Assembly: GCF_024347215.1 (NCBI RefSeq)
Contig: NZ_AP025282.1
Span: forward strand, 3,782,001 to 3,846,000
Reading direction: 5' to 3'
Length of the DNA: 64,000 bases
Source: Aliamphritea ceti
Lineage (GTDB): Bacteria > Pseudomonadota > Gammaproteobacteria > Pseudomonadales > Balneatricaceae
Shown in pieces: positions 1 through 8,749 of the stretch; within the stretch, counting starts at the first letter, position 1, and the number at the start of each line of letters is the position of its first letter. The translations under genes and the position numbers were made by a program. The notes under the pieces were generated by a model, which was not told the DNA's origin, did not search any database, and was given only the letters and a program-made list of their open reading frames with translations.

Positions 1-506
1 TCCACCGCAGTACGGGCACCAAACAACGCATAAGGCGCCAAATAACGCATACCGACTAAGTTCGACATTTGCTCCAGAGGGTGCAGTAATTCGCGGATAT
101 TAAAATGATTAAAACCTTCTGCCCGGTAATAATCCTCCTTACCTCCCGCAGTGATCGCGCACATAAAAACCTTGCCCTGCAATGCCGTGCCGCCGGTGCC
201 ATATGCAAAGCCATACTCCAGCACCAAATCCTGCCACTCTTTTAAAATGGAAGGTGTGGAATACCAATACAGAGGGAACTGAAAAATAACGACGTCATGG
301 GCCAGCAGACGCTTCTGCTCCCGGTCGATATCAATATGAAAGGTTGGGTACTCAGCGTATAAATCGATAAAGGTGACACCATCAAGGTTATCCGCCACAT
401 TAAACAGCGGTGCATTCACCTCTGAACGGCGTAACGAAGGATGTGCGAACAATACCAATACCTTTTTAGGCGCATTTACCACGCCGTCATGCTTTTCCTG
501 CTCCAC
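1..506 (-). CDS. NAD(P)H-dependent oxidoreductase, KefF/KefG/MdaB-like flavodoxin fold (partial)
   Basis: About 168 residues are visible and the C-terminus runs off the window at base 1. The N-terminal strand VLVLFAHPSLRRSEVN is the FMN-phosphate-binding start of the flavodoxin_2 family. FPLYWYSTPSILKEWQD and the later AITAGG stretch are typical of NQO1/KefF/MdaB quinone reductases, which reduce quinones by two electrons using FAD or FMN. No ATG is available. I chose a GTG at 506 because a purine-rich AGAAGGGGAAGG lies just upstream and the first core strand follows 20 residues later. It could be either a potassium-efflux ancillary protein or a free quinone reductase; the partner gene, if any, lies outside the window. 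Confidence 0.8.
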   Translation of the reverse strand, partial: MEQEKHDGVVNAPKKVLVLFAHPSLRRSEVNAPLFNVADNLDGVTFIDLYAEYPTFHIDIDREQKRLLAHDVVIFQFPLYWYSTPSILKEWQDLVLEYGFAYGTGGTALQGKVFMCAITAGGKEDYYRAEGFNHFNIRELLHPLEQMSNLVGMRYLAPYALFGARTAV

Positions 507-933
507 ACCCTTCCCCTTCTTACAACCGATCTCAGATCTACAGCCAATACTGAATATTCAGAGTTAGCTGTACAGAACTTTATACGCCACAAAACAAATA
601 CCCGGCGCTTTATGACAGAGGTGAGTATATCAAGCCCGAAGAACACTGCTCTAAAGATATTTAGGAGAAGGTGTATCCAGCGTTTGCGAAGATGATTTTT
701 GGAAACGCGTAACGTACTGGCAACAACCTAAAACAGATAGCAAAAATACGTTGATTACGGTTGTTACTACAACGAAAAAGGCACGGACATTCAGACAACT
801 AGCATCAGAAACACCTGTTCTGGAAATCATCTTTTAAACGAATAAATACCTGTTAATTCCCACTGTATTTCAGGATCAGAAAAAACGATATAAAAGAGAG
901 TTATATCTGTATTTTGAAAGATTCAGGGGAAGA
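507..933. other. Intergenic region, possible decayed coding remnant
   Basis: No intact gene is seen between the oxidoreductase start and tRNA-Pro. Two short plus-strand reading frames (about 569-664 and 655-837) read in series have protein-like composition (YPALYDRGEYIKPEEHC, then DDFWKRVTYWQQPK) but are offset by a frameshift near 655-660 and have no usable start. They may be the remains of a small gene; I do not recognise a family. The promoter of the oxidoreductase should also lie here. Confidence 0.25.
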
Positions 934-1010
934 TGGTCGGGATGAGAGGATTCGAACCTCCGACCCCCTGCACCCCATGCAGGTGCGCTACCAAGCTGCG
1001 CTACATCCCG
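934..1010 (-). tRNA. proL: tRNA-Pro (anticodon GGG)
   Basis: The 77-nt minus-strand sequence folds as a cloverleaf. The 7-bp acceptor stem CGGGATG/CATCCCG is followed by discriminator A and an encoded CCA (934-936). The D arm contains AGCGCAGCTTGGTAGCGC. The anticodon stem CCTGC/GCAGG encloses loop ATGGGGT, which gives anticodon GGG, and the T loop reads GTTCGAATC. It reads CCC/CCU proline codons. It lies downstream of the ihfA-merR end of the translation operon on the same strand. Confidence 0.97.
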
Positions 1011-1081
1011 ACGATGACCTAGAACGGCCAAGAAAGTGGGCGTGATAATACGCCAACTTAATGATTATTAAAAGATAAAAA

Positions 1082-1441
1082 TTATGAGGATTTAAGCTGT
1101 TTGTTGATATCTTCAAGCTCATTAATCATCTGCCGAAGCAGTTGCTTATATTTGCCTGAATCATCACCGGCCTGTTCACCGCTAAACCATTGGCGGGCAC
1201 CACTGATGGTGTAACCCTGATCGTAGAGCAAACCACGGATCTGGCGGATAATCAGAACATCCTGACGCTGATAATAGCGCCGGTTGTTACGCTTAACCGG
1301 GCTGATCTGTTCAAACTCCTGCTCCCAATAGCGCAGGACATGAGGTTTGAGATCACATAAAGACGCTACTTCACCAATGGTGAAGTAGCGCTTATTTGGT
1401 ATGGGTGATTGATCTTCGTAGCTGGGTTCAGTCGCCGTCAT
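1082..1441 (-). CDS. MerR-family transcriptional regulator
   Basis: A protein of about 119 residues with an N-terminal MerR winged helix (YFTIGEVASLCDLKPHVLRYWEQEF, followed by the NRRYYQRQDV wing) and a short helical tail. There is no metal- or drug-binding C-terminal domain, so the signal is unknown. It is the MerR-type gene habitually found directly after ihfA in many gammaproteobacteria. The ATG at 1441 lies inside the end of ihfA (14-nt overlap) and is preceded by GAGG within the ihfA reading frame, suggesting translational coupling. A GTG at 1453 in the same frame would add four residues. Confidence 0.85.
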   Translation of the reverse strand: MTATEPSYEDQSPIPNKRYFTIGEVASLCDLKPHVLRYWEQEFEQISPVKRNNRRYYQRQDVLIIRQIRGLLYDQGYTISGARQWFSGEQAGDDSGKYKQLLRQMINELEDINKQLKSS

Positions 1442-1724
1442 AGGCCTCAACACGGTCCTTTAATTTCTGTCCCGGCTTAAAGGTCACAACCCGACGGGCA
1501 GAGATAGGCACCTCTTCTCCCGTTTTTGGATTACGACCCGGCCGTTGCCGTTTGTCACGTAGATCAAAATTCCCGAAGCCCGACAGCTTTACCTGCTCAT
1601 TATTTGCCAGGCTGCTGCGAATCTCTTCAAAGAATGCTTCGACAATATCTTTGGCTTCACGCTTGTTAAGGCCAAGTTCTTCATACAGACGTTCGGCCAT
1701 TTCAGCTTTCGTTAAAGAACTCAT
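1428..1724 (-). CDS. ihfA: Integration host factor alpha subunit
   Basis: 98 residues, the usual IHF-alpha length. It begins LTKAEMAERLYEELGLNKREAK and carries the DNA-intercalating beta-arm motif RPGRNPKTGEEVPI with the tip proline, as in all HU/IHF proteins; FGNFDLRDKRQRPGRN fixes it as the alpha subunit. It pairs with IhfB (not in the window) to bend DNA at promoters, recombination sites and replication origins. It is transcribed after pheT (gap 18 bp), the conserved arrangement of the pheST-ihfA operon. Confidence 0.97.
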   Translation of the reverse strand: MSSLTKAEMAERLYEELGLNKREAKDIVEAFFEEIRSSLANNEQVKLSGFGNFDLRDKRQRPGRNPKTGEEVPISARRVVTFKPGQKLKDRVEAYDGD

Positions 1725-1742
1725 GAAACTTACCCCTATCGA

Positions 1743-4133
1743 TTACTCTCGTAATATAGCACCGAACTGTTTCTGCAGTTCAGACACAACAAAATCAATG
1801 ACTTCGTTGATTTCTTCATCATTAAGAGTGCGCGATGGATGCTGCCACGTCAAGCCAAGAGCCAAGCTTTTTTGCCCCGGTTCAACACCTTTACCCTGAT
1901 AAACATCAAACAAGGTCACCGATTTGAGGAATTCACCGCCCTGCTGGCTGGCAACTTCACGAATCGATTCGAAGCTGATTTTCTCGTCAACCAGTAATGC
2001 CAGATCACGACGGGTTTCAGGGAATTTAGACAGGCTGTCAAAGCGTGGTAGCTTTCCGTCCAGCACAGAAGCCTGATTGATCTCAAATACGAATACAGCA
2101 CCGTTGAGGCCTAAAGACTTCACCAGCTCAGGATGCAAAGCACCCATATAGCCAACGATTTCACCGTTACGCTGGATCGCTGCAGACTGACCAGGATGTA
2201 GTGCAACGTGACGTGCAGCTACAAACGTGAACTCTTCAGGAGAACCGCCTAACGCCAGCACAGACTCAACGTCACCTTTCAGGTCATAGAAGTCGACCGG
2301 CGCTGCGTCGCTTGCCCAGCCTTCAGCCAGACGTGGACCGCTAATAATACCTGCAATGACGTTTTCCTGAATCAGCTCGTCGCCATTAGGAATAAAACGC
2401 TGGCCTGTCTCAAACAGACGTACACGGCTCTGCTGACGGTTCTGGTTGTACTGTAGTGCTTTCGCCAGCCCCGGCATAATAGTGGTACGCATGACCGCCA
2501 TTTCTGCAGAGATAGGATTCGCCAGTGCAACCGCTTCATGCTGATCATCAAACTGAGCAGCCAGGTTCTTTTCAATGAAGCTGTATGTAATTGCTTCCTG
2601 ATAGCCACGCGCAACCAGCTGGCGGCGCACATCGTGCAGGCCCAGCTTGGATTCATCGTCGGCGATCATGTTCAGTTCAGCGGTCGGAACTTTAACCGGC
2701 AGGTTGTTGTAGCCGTATACCCGCGCCAGTTCTTCAATCAGATCTACTTCGATGCTGATATCAAAACGGTAAGATGGCACTGCAAATGTCCAGGTACCTT
2801 CACCACGTTCAACGATTTCCAGACCCAGACGGGTCAGGATCTCTTCAATTTCCGCAACTGGCATTTCAAACGCCAGCAACTGGTTAACTTTGCTCTGACG
2901 CAGAGTCACCTGACGGTCGCTAGGCAAGTCAGCTTCGCTCACGGCTTCTACAACCGGGCCTGCTTCACCACCAACAATGTCTAATAACAGCTGTGTGGCA
3001 CGTTCAGTGGCTTTACGCTGCAGTTGCCAGTCCACACCACGCTCGTAGCGGTGTGAAGCATCTGTATGCAGGCCGTAAGAACGCGCTTTACCCGCGATCG
3101 CAATCTGATCGAAGAAAGCACATTCAAGGAAGATATCTTTACTCTCAGCGGTAACTCCGGTCGCTTCACCACCGAAGATACCTGCCATTGCAACCACACG
3201 TTCTTTATCGGCGATTACCAGAGTTTCACTGCTCAGCTCAACTTCGTTGCCATCCAACAGCGTCAGTTTCTCACCGGCTTCAGGATAGCGAACCACGATG
3301 CAACCGTTCAACGTGTTCAGATCGAACGCGTGCATTGGCTGACCAAGCTCCAGCAGAACATAGTTGGTTACATCAACCACAGGATCAATGCTGCGAACAC
3401 CACAACGGCGCAGCTTTTCAACCATCCACAAAGGTGTCTCAGCAGACATATCCACATTGCGGATAATACGGCCCAGGTAACGCGGACAGGCAGCAGGCGC
3501 TTCCAGCTCAATGCTGAAAGTGTCATCAATCGCCGGTGCAACAGGTTCAACTTCAACGAAGCTAACTGGTGCTTTATTCAATACACCTACTTCACGGGCC
3601 AGACCTGCAATAGACAGGCAATCACCACGGTTTGGCGTAAGGTCTACGTCGATGATCTGATCATCAAGTGACAGGTATTCGCGCAGGCAGGTACCCACTG
3701 GCGCATCAGCTGCCAGTTCCATGATCCCAGCACCTTCATCAGAGATGCTCAGTTCGCTTTCAGCACACAACATGCCGAATGACTCCACCTGACGCAGCTT
3801 AGCTTTTTTGATTTTGAAGTCTTTGCCATCAGGACTTCCCAGCACAGCACCGACAGTTGCAAATGCAGTCTTCAAACCAGCACGGGCATTTGGCGCGCCA
3901 CATACAACCTGGACTTGCTCGCTGCCATTATTAACCTGACAAACACGCAGTTTGTCGGCATTAGGGTGCTGCTCTGCACTGATGATCTCACCAACAATAA
4001 CGCCGGTGAACTCACCAGCAACCGGCAATACTTCATCTACTTCAAGGCCTGCCATGGTGATCTGGTCGGCGATGCCCTGGGTATCTACCGCAGGATCAAC
4101 CAGTTCCCGCAACCACTTTTCACTGAATTTCAT
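1743..4133 (-). CDS. pheT: Phenylalanyl-tRNA synthetase beta subunit
   Basis: 796 residues, full length for bacterial PheT. The layout is an N-terminal EMAP/OB tRNA-binding domain (about 39-148, with AEQHPNADKLRVCQV), a B3/B4 editing domain containing DVTNYVLLELGQPMHAFD, a B5 domain, a catalytic-like core (EELARVYGYNNLP), and a C-terminal ferredoxin-fold anticodon-binding domain ending in NEEINEVIDFVVSEL. It forms the alpha2-beta2 enzyme with PheS and hydrolyses mischarged Tyr-tRNA(Phe). It starts 43 bp after pheS, within the translation operon. Confidence 0.98.
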   Translation of the reverse strand: MKFSEKWLRELVDPAVDTQGIADQITMAGLEVDEVLPVAGEFTGVIVGEIISAEQHPNADKLRVCQVNNGSEQVQVVCGAPNARAGLKTAFATVGAVLGSPDGKDFKIKKAKLRQVESFGMLCAESELSISDEGAGIMELAADAPVGTCLREYLSLDDQIIDVDLTPNRGDCLSIAGLAREVGVLNKAPVSFVEVEPVAPAIDDTFSIELEAPAACPRYLGRIIRNVDMSAETPLWMVEKLRRCGVRSIDPVVDVTNYVLLELGQPMHAFDLNTLNGCIVVRYPEAGEKLTLLDGNEVELSSETLVIADKERVVAMAGIFGGEATGVTAESKDIFLECAFFDQIAIAGKARSYGLHTDASHRYERGVDWQLQRKATERATQLLLDIVGGEAGPVVEAVSEADLPSDRQVTLRQSKVNQLLAFEMPVAEIEEILTRLGLEIVERGEGTWTFAVPSYRFDISIEVDLIEELARVYGYNNLPVKVPTAELNMIADDESKLGLHDVRRQLVARGYQEAITYSFIEKNLAAQFDDQHEAVALANPISAEMAVMRTTIMPGLAKALQYNQNRQQSRVRLFETGQRFIPNGDELIQENVIAGIISGPRLAEGWASDAAPVDFYDLKGDVESVLALGGSPEEFTFVAARHVALHPGQSAAIQRNGEIVGYMGALHPELVKSLGLNGAVFVFEINQASVLDGKLPRFDSLSKFPETRRDLALLVDEKISFESIREVASQQGGEFLKSVTLFDVYQGKGVEPGQKSLALGLTWQHPSRTLNDEEINEVIDFVVSELQKQFGAILRE

Positions 4134-4176
4134 AGTAATAATCCGATATCTGTAAGCGTAATTAAGTCACTCAGGC

Positions 4177-5160
4177 TCAGTTAAACTGGCCGAGGAAACG
4201 CAAGTCATTTTCGAAGAACAGACGCAGGTCATTAACGCCATAGCGGAGCATCGCAAGACGCTCAACACCCATACCGAAGGCAAAGCCGGTATATTCTTCA
4301 GGGTCGATACCAGAGTGTTCGAAAACTTTAGGATGGACGATGCCGCAACCCAGAACTTCCATCCACTTACCGTCACCACGATCAATATCTACTTCAATTG
4401 AAGGTTCAGTGAACGGGAAATAAGAAGGACGGAAACGTACTTTTACATCTTCTTCAAAGAATTCACGCAGGAACTGTTCCAGCGTACCTTTCAGATCTGC
4501 AAAGCTAATGTTCTTATCAACGATCAGGCCTTCAACCTGATGGAACATTGGCGAGTGAGTCTGATCGTAATCATTACGGTACACACGGCCCGGGCAGATA
4601 ATACGAATCGGCGGCTTTTCGCTTTCCATTGTCCGCACCTGCACACCAGACGTGTGAGTACGCAGCAATGTATTAGCATTGAAGAAGAAAGTGTCATGCA
4701 TTGAACGCGCAGGGTGATGCGACGGAATATTCAGCGCTTCGAAGTTATGGTAATCATCTTCGATTTCCGGACCTTCAGCGACGCTGTAACCGATACGGGC
4801 AAAAAACGACTCAATCCGCTCCAGCGTTTTTGTCACCGGGTGCAAACCACCCTGCGACTGACCACGGCCTGGCAGTGTGATATCGATCGTTTCTTCAGCC
4901 AGCTTCGCTTCCAAAGCGGCTGATTCCAGGTTCTGCTTACGGCTGTTCAATACATCCTGCAGGGCCTGTTTTGCTTCATTGATTTTAGCACCCGCCTGTG
5001 GGCGTTCCTCGGCAGATAATGCGCCAAGGCCTTTCAATAGCTGGGTAAGATGACCTTTCTTACCCAGATACTGAACACGCACCTGATCCAGGTCCTGAGT
5101 ACTTGTGGCCTGTTCAGCAGCTTCTTTGCCTTCTGCTAACAGGATTTCAATGTTTTCCAT
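4177..5160 (-). CDS. pheS: Phenylalanyl-tRNA synthetase alpha subunit
   Basis: 327 residues, the normal PheS length. An N-terminal coiled-coil arm (residues 1-90) precedes the class II catalytic core. Motif 2 is visible in HSPMFHQVEGLIVD and motif 3 in GFAFGMGVERLAMLRYG. It charges tRNA(Phe) with phenylalanine together with PheT. Upstream, between rplT and pheS, lies a terminator-like hairpin (5170-5209) in the place where Escherichia coli has its pheST attenuator, but I see no Phe-rich leader peptide. Confidence 0.98.
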   Translation of the reverse strand: MENIEILLAEGKEAAEQATSTQDLDQVRVQYLGKKGHLTQLLKGLGALSAEERPQAGAKINEAKQALQDVLNSRKQNLESAALEAKLAEETIDITLPGRGQSQGGLHPVTKTLERIESFFARIGYSVAEGPEIEDDYHNFEALNIPSHHPARSMHDTFFFNANTLLRTHTSGVQVRTMESEKPPIRIICPGRVYRNDYDQTHSPMFHQVEGLIVDKNISFADLKGTLEQFLREFFEEDVKVRFRPSYFPFTEPSIEVDIDRGDGKWMEVLGCGIVHPKVFEHSGIDPEEYTGFAFGMGVERLAMLRYGVNDLRLFFENDLRFLGQFN

Positions 5161-5169
5161 TTACGGCTC

Positions 5170-5209
5170 CAAATAAAAATAGGGGAAGAGCTTGCACCCT
5201 TCCCCTATT
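5170..5209 (-). terminator. Terminator/attenuator between rplT and pheS
   Basis: On the minus strand an 11-bp perfect stem AATAGGGGAAG/CTTCCCCTATT with a 10-nt loop is followed by TTTTATTT, the form of an intrinsic terminator. It lies 10 bp before the pheS start. It probably tunes read-through from the ribosomal-protein genes into pheST. Confidence 0.75.
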
Positions 5210-5245
5210 ACACAATCAAAACTTACCTAAAAAGGTAAGGGTGTC

Positions 5246-5599
5246 TTACAGTGCAGCTTTAGCTTTTTCGACGATAGCAGCAAATACATGCGCTTCGTGT
5301 ACAGCCAGATCAGCCAGCACCTTACGATCGATTTCGATAGATGCTTTCTTCAGACCAGCGATAAAGCGGCTGTAGGACAAACCATTGATGCGAGCAGCAG
5401 CGTTGATACGTGCGATCCACAGCGCGCGGAACTGACGTTTGCGCTGACGACGGTCACGGTATGCGTACTGACCTGCTTTGATTACTGCCTGTTTAGCAAC
5501 GCGGAATACCCGGCTGCGAGCGCCGTAGTAACCTTTTGCTTTTTTCAGGATTTTCTTGTGACGACGGTGTGCTACTACACCACGTTTTACACGTGCCAT
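5246..5599 (-). CDS. rplT: Ribosomal protein L20
   Basis: 117 residues, very basic, and recognisable along its whole length (MARVKRGVVAHRRHKKILK, then YAYRDRRQRKRQFRALWI). L20 is an assembly protein of the 50S subunit that binds 23S rRNA early. In E. coli it also represses rpmI-rplT translation by binding the leader mRNA. It sits 40 bp after rpmI in the conserved infC-rpmI-rplT order. Confidence 0.98.
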   Translation of the reverse strand: MARVKRGVVAHRRHKKILKKAKGYYGARSRVFRVAKQAVIKAGQYAYRDRRQRKRQFRALWIARINAAARINGLSYSRFIAGLKKASIEIDRKVLADLAVHEAHVFAAIVEKAKAAL

Positions 5600-5639
5600 G
5601 TTATTTCTTCCTAATTAAAAATTTTTGACTACTACGAGC

Positions 5640-5834
5640 TTAGATATAAGGCAACATACGCTTGATCAGCTTAGTGTCCGCTGCATGAACCTGCAGCATT
5701 GGACGCAGCTGACGCTTACGCTTAGTAGACTTTTTAGTCAGGATATGACTTGTGTGAGACTGCTTGTGCTTGAAGCCATTTGCAGTCTTTTTAAAACGTT
5801 TCGCAGCACCGCTGCAAGATTTCATTTTAGACAT
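5640..5834 (-). CDS. rpmI: Ribosomal protein L35
   Basis: 64 residues from the ATG at 5834 (MSKMKSCSGAAKRFKKTANG), matching the L35 family, and ending LIKRMLPYI. An upstream in-frame ATG at 5852 would add six residues that the family lacks, so the shorter start is preferred. It lies between infC and rplT. A stable hairpin in the leader (5883-5918) may be the terminator of infC and/or part of the L20 control region. Confidence 0.96.
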   Translation of the reverse strand: MSKMKSCSGAAKRFKKTANGFKHKQSHTSHILTKKSTKRKRQLRPMLQVHAADTKLIKRMLPYI

Positions 5835-5882
5835 TACTAAATCCCCACGCATTCGTTAGTTATGTTTCATCTCAGACAACAA

Positions 5883-5918
5883 TAAAACCCGCACCTACTC
5901 CGAAGAGGTGGTACGGGT
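5883..5918 (-). terminator. Hairpin between infC and rpmI, terminator or L20-type control element
   Basis: The minus strand reads ACCCGTACCACCTC, loop TTCG, then GAGTAGGTGCGGGT, followed directly by TTTATT. The long stem with a tetraloop and a short U tract resembles an intrinsic terminator. Its place in the rpmI leader also fits the autoregulatory L20 site known from E. coli. Which role applies cannot be told from sequence alone. Confidence 0.55.
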
Positions 5919-5937
5919 ATCTATGAAGTAACCGAGA

Positions 5938-6480
5938 TTACTTTTTCTTTTTCGGAGCTATGACCATAGTCAATTGGCGGCCTTCCATTTTTGGACGCTG
6001 CTCAACAGTACCAAGCTCGACCAGGTCTTGTTCGACCCGGTTTAATAGCTTCATACCTAACTCCTGGTGTGCCATTTCACGGCCGCGGAAACGTAAAGTT
6101 ACCTTGGCCTTATCGCCACCTTCCAGGAAACGTATCAGGTTGCGTAGTTTTACCTGATAATCCCCATCTTCCGTATTCGGACGGAATTTCACTTCCTTGA
6201 CCTGCATCTGCACTTGTTTCTTCTTCTGTGCATTTGCTTCTTTCTTCTTCTCGTACTGGTACTTACCGTAGTCCATTACCTTACATACGATAGGATCAGC
6301 ATCAGAAATTTGAACCAGGTCAAGTTCAACACCTTGGGCCGCCTCTAGGGCATCCTTAATAGGCACTACACCTAACTGTGTTCCATCGGGACCAATCAGT
6401 CGACACTCGCGGGCGCTGATGTTTTCATTAATAGGCGGTTTGGACCGCTCATTGCGCCCTCTTCTGTTATCGCGCTTGAT
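5938..6480 (-). CDS. infC: Translation initiation factor IF-3 (AUC start codon)
   Basis: IF-3 discriminates against non-canonical starts and keeps 30S and 50S apart. From the first GTG (6366) the protein would be only 142 residues and would lack the conserved N-terminal segment. Reading back in frame restores PPINENISARECRLIGPDG up to IKRDNRRGRN, which gives 180 residues, the family length. No ATG, GTG or TTG exists there. An ATC at 6480-6478 lies 8 nt after a GGAG (6492-6489). E. coli infC uses the equally unusual AUU for autoregulation, so AUC here is inferred to serve the same purpose. It lies 23 bp after thrS. Confidence 0.93.
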   Translation of the reverse strand: MKRDNRRGRNERSKPPINENISARECRLIGPDGTQLGVVPIKDALEAAQGVELDLVQISDADPIVCKVMDYGKYQYEKKKEANAQKKKQVQMQVKEVKFRPNTEDGDYQVKLRNLIRFLEGGDKAKVTLRFRGREMAHQELGMKLLNRVEQDLVELGTVEQRPKMEGRQLTMVIAPKKKK

Positions 6481-6503
6481 AGTGGTATCTCCGTAAAAAT
6501 TAA

Positions 6504-8423
6504 CTAAACTTTGCGACCCTTGCTGGCAACATCTTGCCCCAGGTGATCACAAAACTCTGAAATCGACAATGTGCCGAGATCTTCACCGGTCCGGGTGCGT
6601 ACTGCCACGGTGCCGGTTTCAACTTCCTTATCACCGACAACCAGCAAATAAGGAACCTTAGAAATTGTGTGCTCGCGGATTTTAAAGCCGATTTTCTCAT
6701 TTCTCAAGTCCGCTTGAGCAAAGAATCCAAGTTCTTGCAACTTTTCTTCGATTTCACGGCAATAATCTGCCTGTTTATCGGTAATATTCATAATTGCAAC
6801 TTGCTGAGGGGCTAACCAGGTAGGTAATGCACCCGCAGAGTTTTCAATCAGAATTCCGATAAAGCGCTCAAATGAACCCAAAATTGCACGGTGTAACATC
6901 ACCGGCGTTTCACGCTCACCTGCTTCGTTAACAAATTGTGCATTCAGACGACCTGGCATAGAGAAATCCACCTGAATCGTACCGCACTGCCATACACGTC
7001 CCAGGCAATCTTTCAGAGAGAATTCAACTTTAGGTCCGTAGAAGGCACCTTCACCTGGTAATTCAGCCCAGTCCAGACCGGCTGAATCCAGTGCATCGCC
7101 CAGTGCTTTCTCAGCCTTGTCCCAAACTTCATCTGACCCCACACGCTGTTCAGGTCGGGTAGACAGTTTGTAGATAACTTCTTCAAAGCCGAAGTCAGCA
7201 TACACTTCGTGCAGGAAGCTGATGAAACGGGAAACTTCTTCCTGAATTGCATCTTCAGCACAGAAGATATGCGCATCATCCTGAACAAAACCACGTACAC
7301 GCATAATACCGTGCAGTGCACCGGATGGTTCATTACGGTGGCAGCAACCAAACTCAGCCAAACGTAAAGGCAGGTCACGGTAAGAACGCAGGCCCTGATT
7401 GAATACCTGAACGTGACATGGGCAGTTCATTGGCTTAATCGCAAAATCACGGCTTTCAGAATGCGTGGTAAACATTTCTTCTGAGAACTTATCCCAGTGA
7501 CCGGATTTCTCCCACAGAGTACGTTCAACAACCTGTGGCGTCTTAATTTCGTCGTAACCGTGCTGACGCTGCTTCAGACGCATGTACTGTTCAATAGTCT
7601 GATACAGTTTCCAGCCATTCGGATGCCAGAAAACCATACCTGGTGCTTCTTCCTGAAGGTGGAACAGGTTCAGCTGCTTGCCCAGTTTACGGTGATCACG
7701 CTTTTCAGCTTCTTCCAACCGTAACAGGTAAGCTTTAAGTTCTTTCTTATCACGCCATGCGGTGCCGTATACACGCTGCAGCATTTCGTTTTCAGAATTA
7801 CCGCGCCAGTAAGCACCGGCAACTTTCATCAGTTTGAATGAACGCAGTACACGGGTGTTAGCCACGTGTGGGCCACGACACATATCAATGTATTCTTCGT
7901 GGTGGTAAAGGCCAACTTCAGTCACGGACTCATCCAGACCATCAATCAGCTCAACTTTGAACGCCTCACCACGATCAGCAAAGATCTGACGCGCTTCAGC
8001 AACCGGCGTCATCTTTTTAACAACGTCGTAATCTTTTTTGATCAGTTCCTGTACGCGTTTTTCCAGTACCACCAGGTCATCCGGTGTGAAGTGATGTTCG
8101 CTGGATACGTCGTAGTAGAAACCGTTTTCAATAACCGGACCAATCGCCATTTTGACATCAGGATAAAGCTGCTTCATCGCATGCCCTAACAAGTGTGCAA
8201 AAGAGTGACGAATAATGTGCAGACCGTCTTCATCCCGTGGGGTTACGATAGCAACGTCAGCGTCCGTGGTGATCAGTTCGCAAGCGTCAACCAGCTCACC
8301 ATTAATACGGCCGGCAACCGTGGCTTTAGCCAGGCCAGCGCCAATATCAGCAGCAACTTCTAAAACAGTAACCGGGTTGGCAAACTCACGTTTGCTCCCA
8401 TCAGGAAGAGTAATAATAGGCAT
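6504..8423 (-). CDS. thrS: Threonyl-tRNA synthetase
   Basis: 639 residues, full length. An N-terminal TGS domain (about 1-61) and the second additional (editing) domain with HSFAHLLGHAMKQL precede the class II core. The core holds MNCPCHVQVF (zinc-binding cysteine), motif 2 RNEPSGALHGIMRVRGF and motif 3 around HRAILGSFERFIG. A C-terminal anticodon-binding domain follows (LAPQQVAIMNI onward). It charges tRNA(Thr) and clears Ser-tRNA(Thr). It is the first gene of the translation operon. The 326-bp region before it (8424-8749) is shared with the divergent msrC promoter and shows no other gene. Confidence 0.98.
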   Translation of the reverse strand: MPIITLPDGSKREFANPVTVLEVAADIGAGLAKATVAGRINGELVDACELITTDADVAIVTPRDEDGLHIIRHSFAHLLGHAMKQLYPDVKMAIGPVIENGFYYDVSSEHHFTPDDLVVLEKRVQELIKKDYDVVKKMTPVAEARQIFADRGEAFKVELIDGLDESVTEVGLYHHEEYIDMCRGPHVANTRVLRSFKLMKVAGAYWRGNSENEMLQRVYGTAWRDKKELKAYLLRLEEAEKRDHRKLGKQLNLFHLQEEAPGMVFWHPNGWKLYQTIEQYMRLKQRQHGYDEIKTPQVVERTLWEKSGHWDKFSEEMFTTHSESRDFAIKPMNCPCHVQVFNQGLRSYRDLPLRLAEFGCCHRNEPSGALHGIMRVRGFVQDDAHIFCAEDAIQEEVSRFISFLHEVYADFGFEEVIYKLSTRPEQRVGSDEVWDKAEKALGDALDSAGLDWAELPGEGAFYGPKVEFSLKDCLGRVWQCGTIQVDFSMPGRLNAQFVNEAGERETPVMLHRAILGSFERFIGILIENSAGALPTWLAPQQVAIMNITDKQADYCREIEEKLQELGFFAQADLRNEKIGFKIREHTISKVPYLLVVGDKEVETGTVAVRTRTGEDLGTLSISEFCDHLGQDVASKGRKV

Positions 8424-8749
8424 TGAATTTCCTTTTTTTCTCAGTGGTGGCCCATACCAGAGGCCACTTAAGCACAGGAGTGCAGTGCGACGAAATGACA
8501 GGAAGCCAGCCGACGAACCTACACGACAGTACGGTATCTAAAAATGAACGCGGAATTGTACGTGATTGTTCTCTAAAGAGGTAGTCTGCCGGGGCATACT
8601 GCGGAGGATTTTTTTACATTTCCAACATGTTACTAAGTACTCCTGATCATGCCCTGATAATTACCCTCCAAAAATATCTGTGGCCTGCTGCACTCCGTTA
8701 ACAAAACTACTATTATCAGGCTTTCATTATCAGCAGCAGAGGTACTCCC
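8424..8749. other. Divergent promoter region of thrS and msrC
   Basis: No gene-like reading frame is convincing here. The thrS leader and the upstream region of the methionine-sulfoxide reductase share it. E. coli thrS has a tRNA-mimicking operator in its leader, but I could not establish an equivalent structure by eye. Confidence 0.4.

Noticed and set aside
373..695. Plus-strand frames of 64 and 84 residues near the left edge
   Set aside because: They overlap the start of the oxidoreductase on the other strand, have no ribosome site and no recognisable content.
3066..3671. 201-residue plus-strand frame within pheT
   Set aside because: Antisense to a complete, conserved pheT; no independent support.
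5938..6366. IF-3 of 142 residues starting at GTG 6366
   Set aside because: It would lack the conserved PINENI segment, which is present in frame upstream with a proper GGAG and an ATC start.
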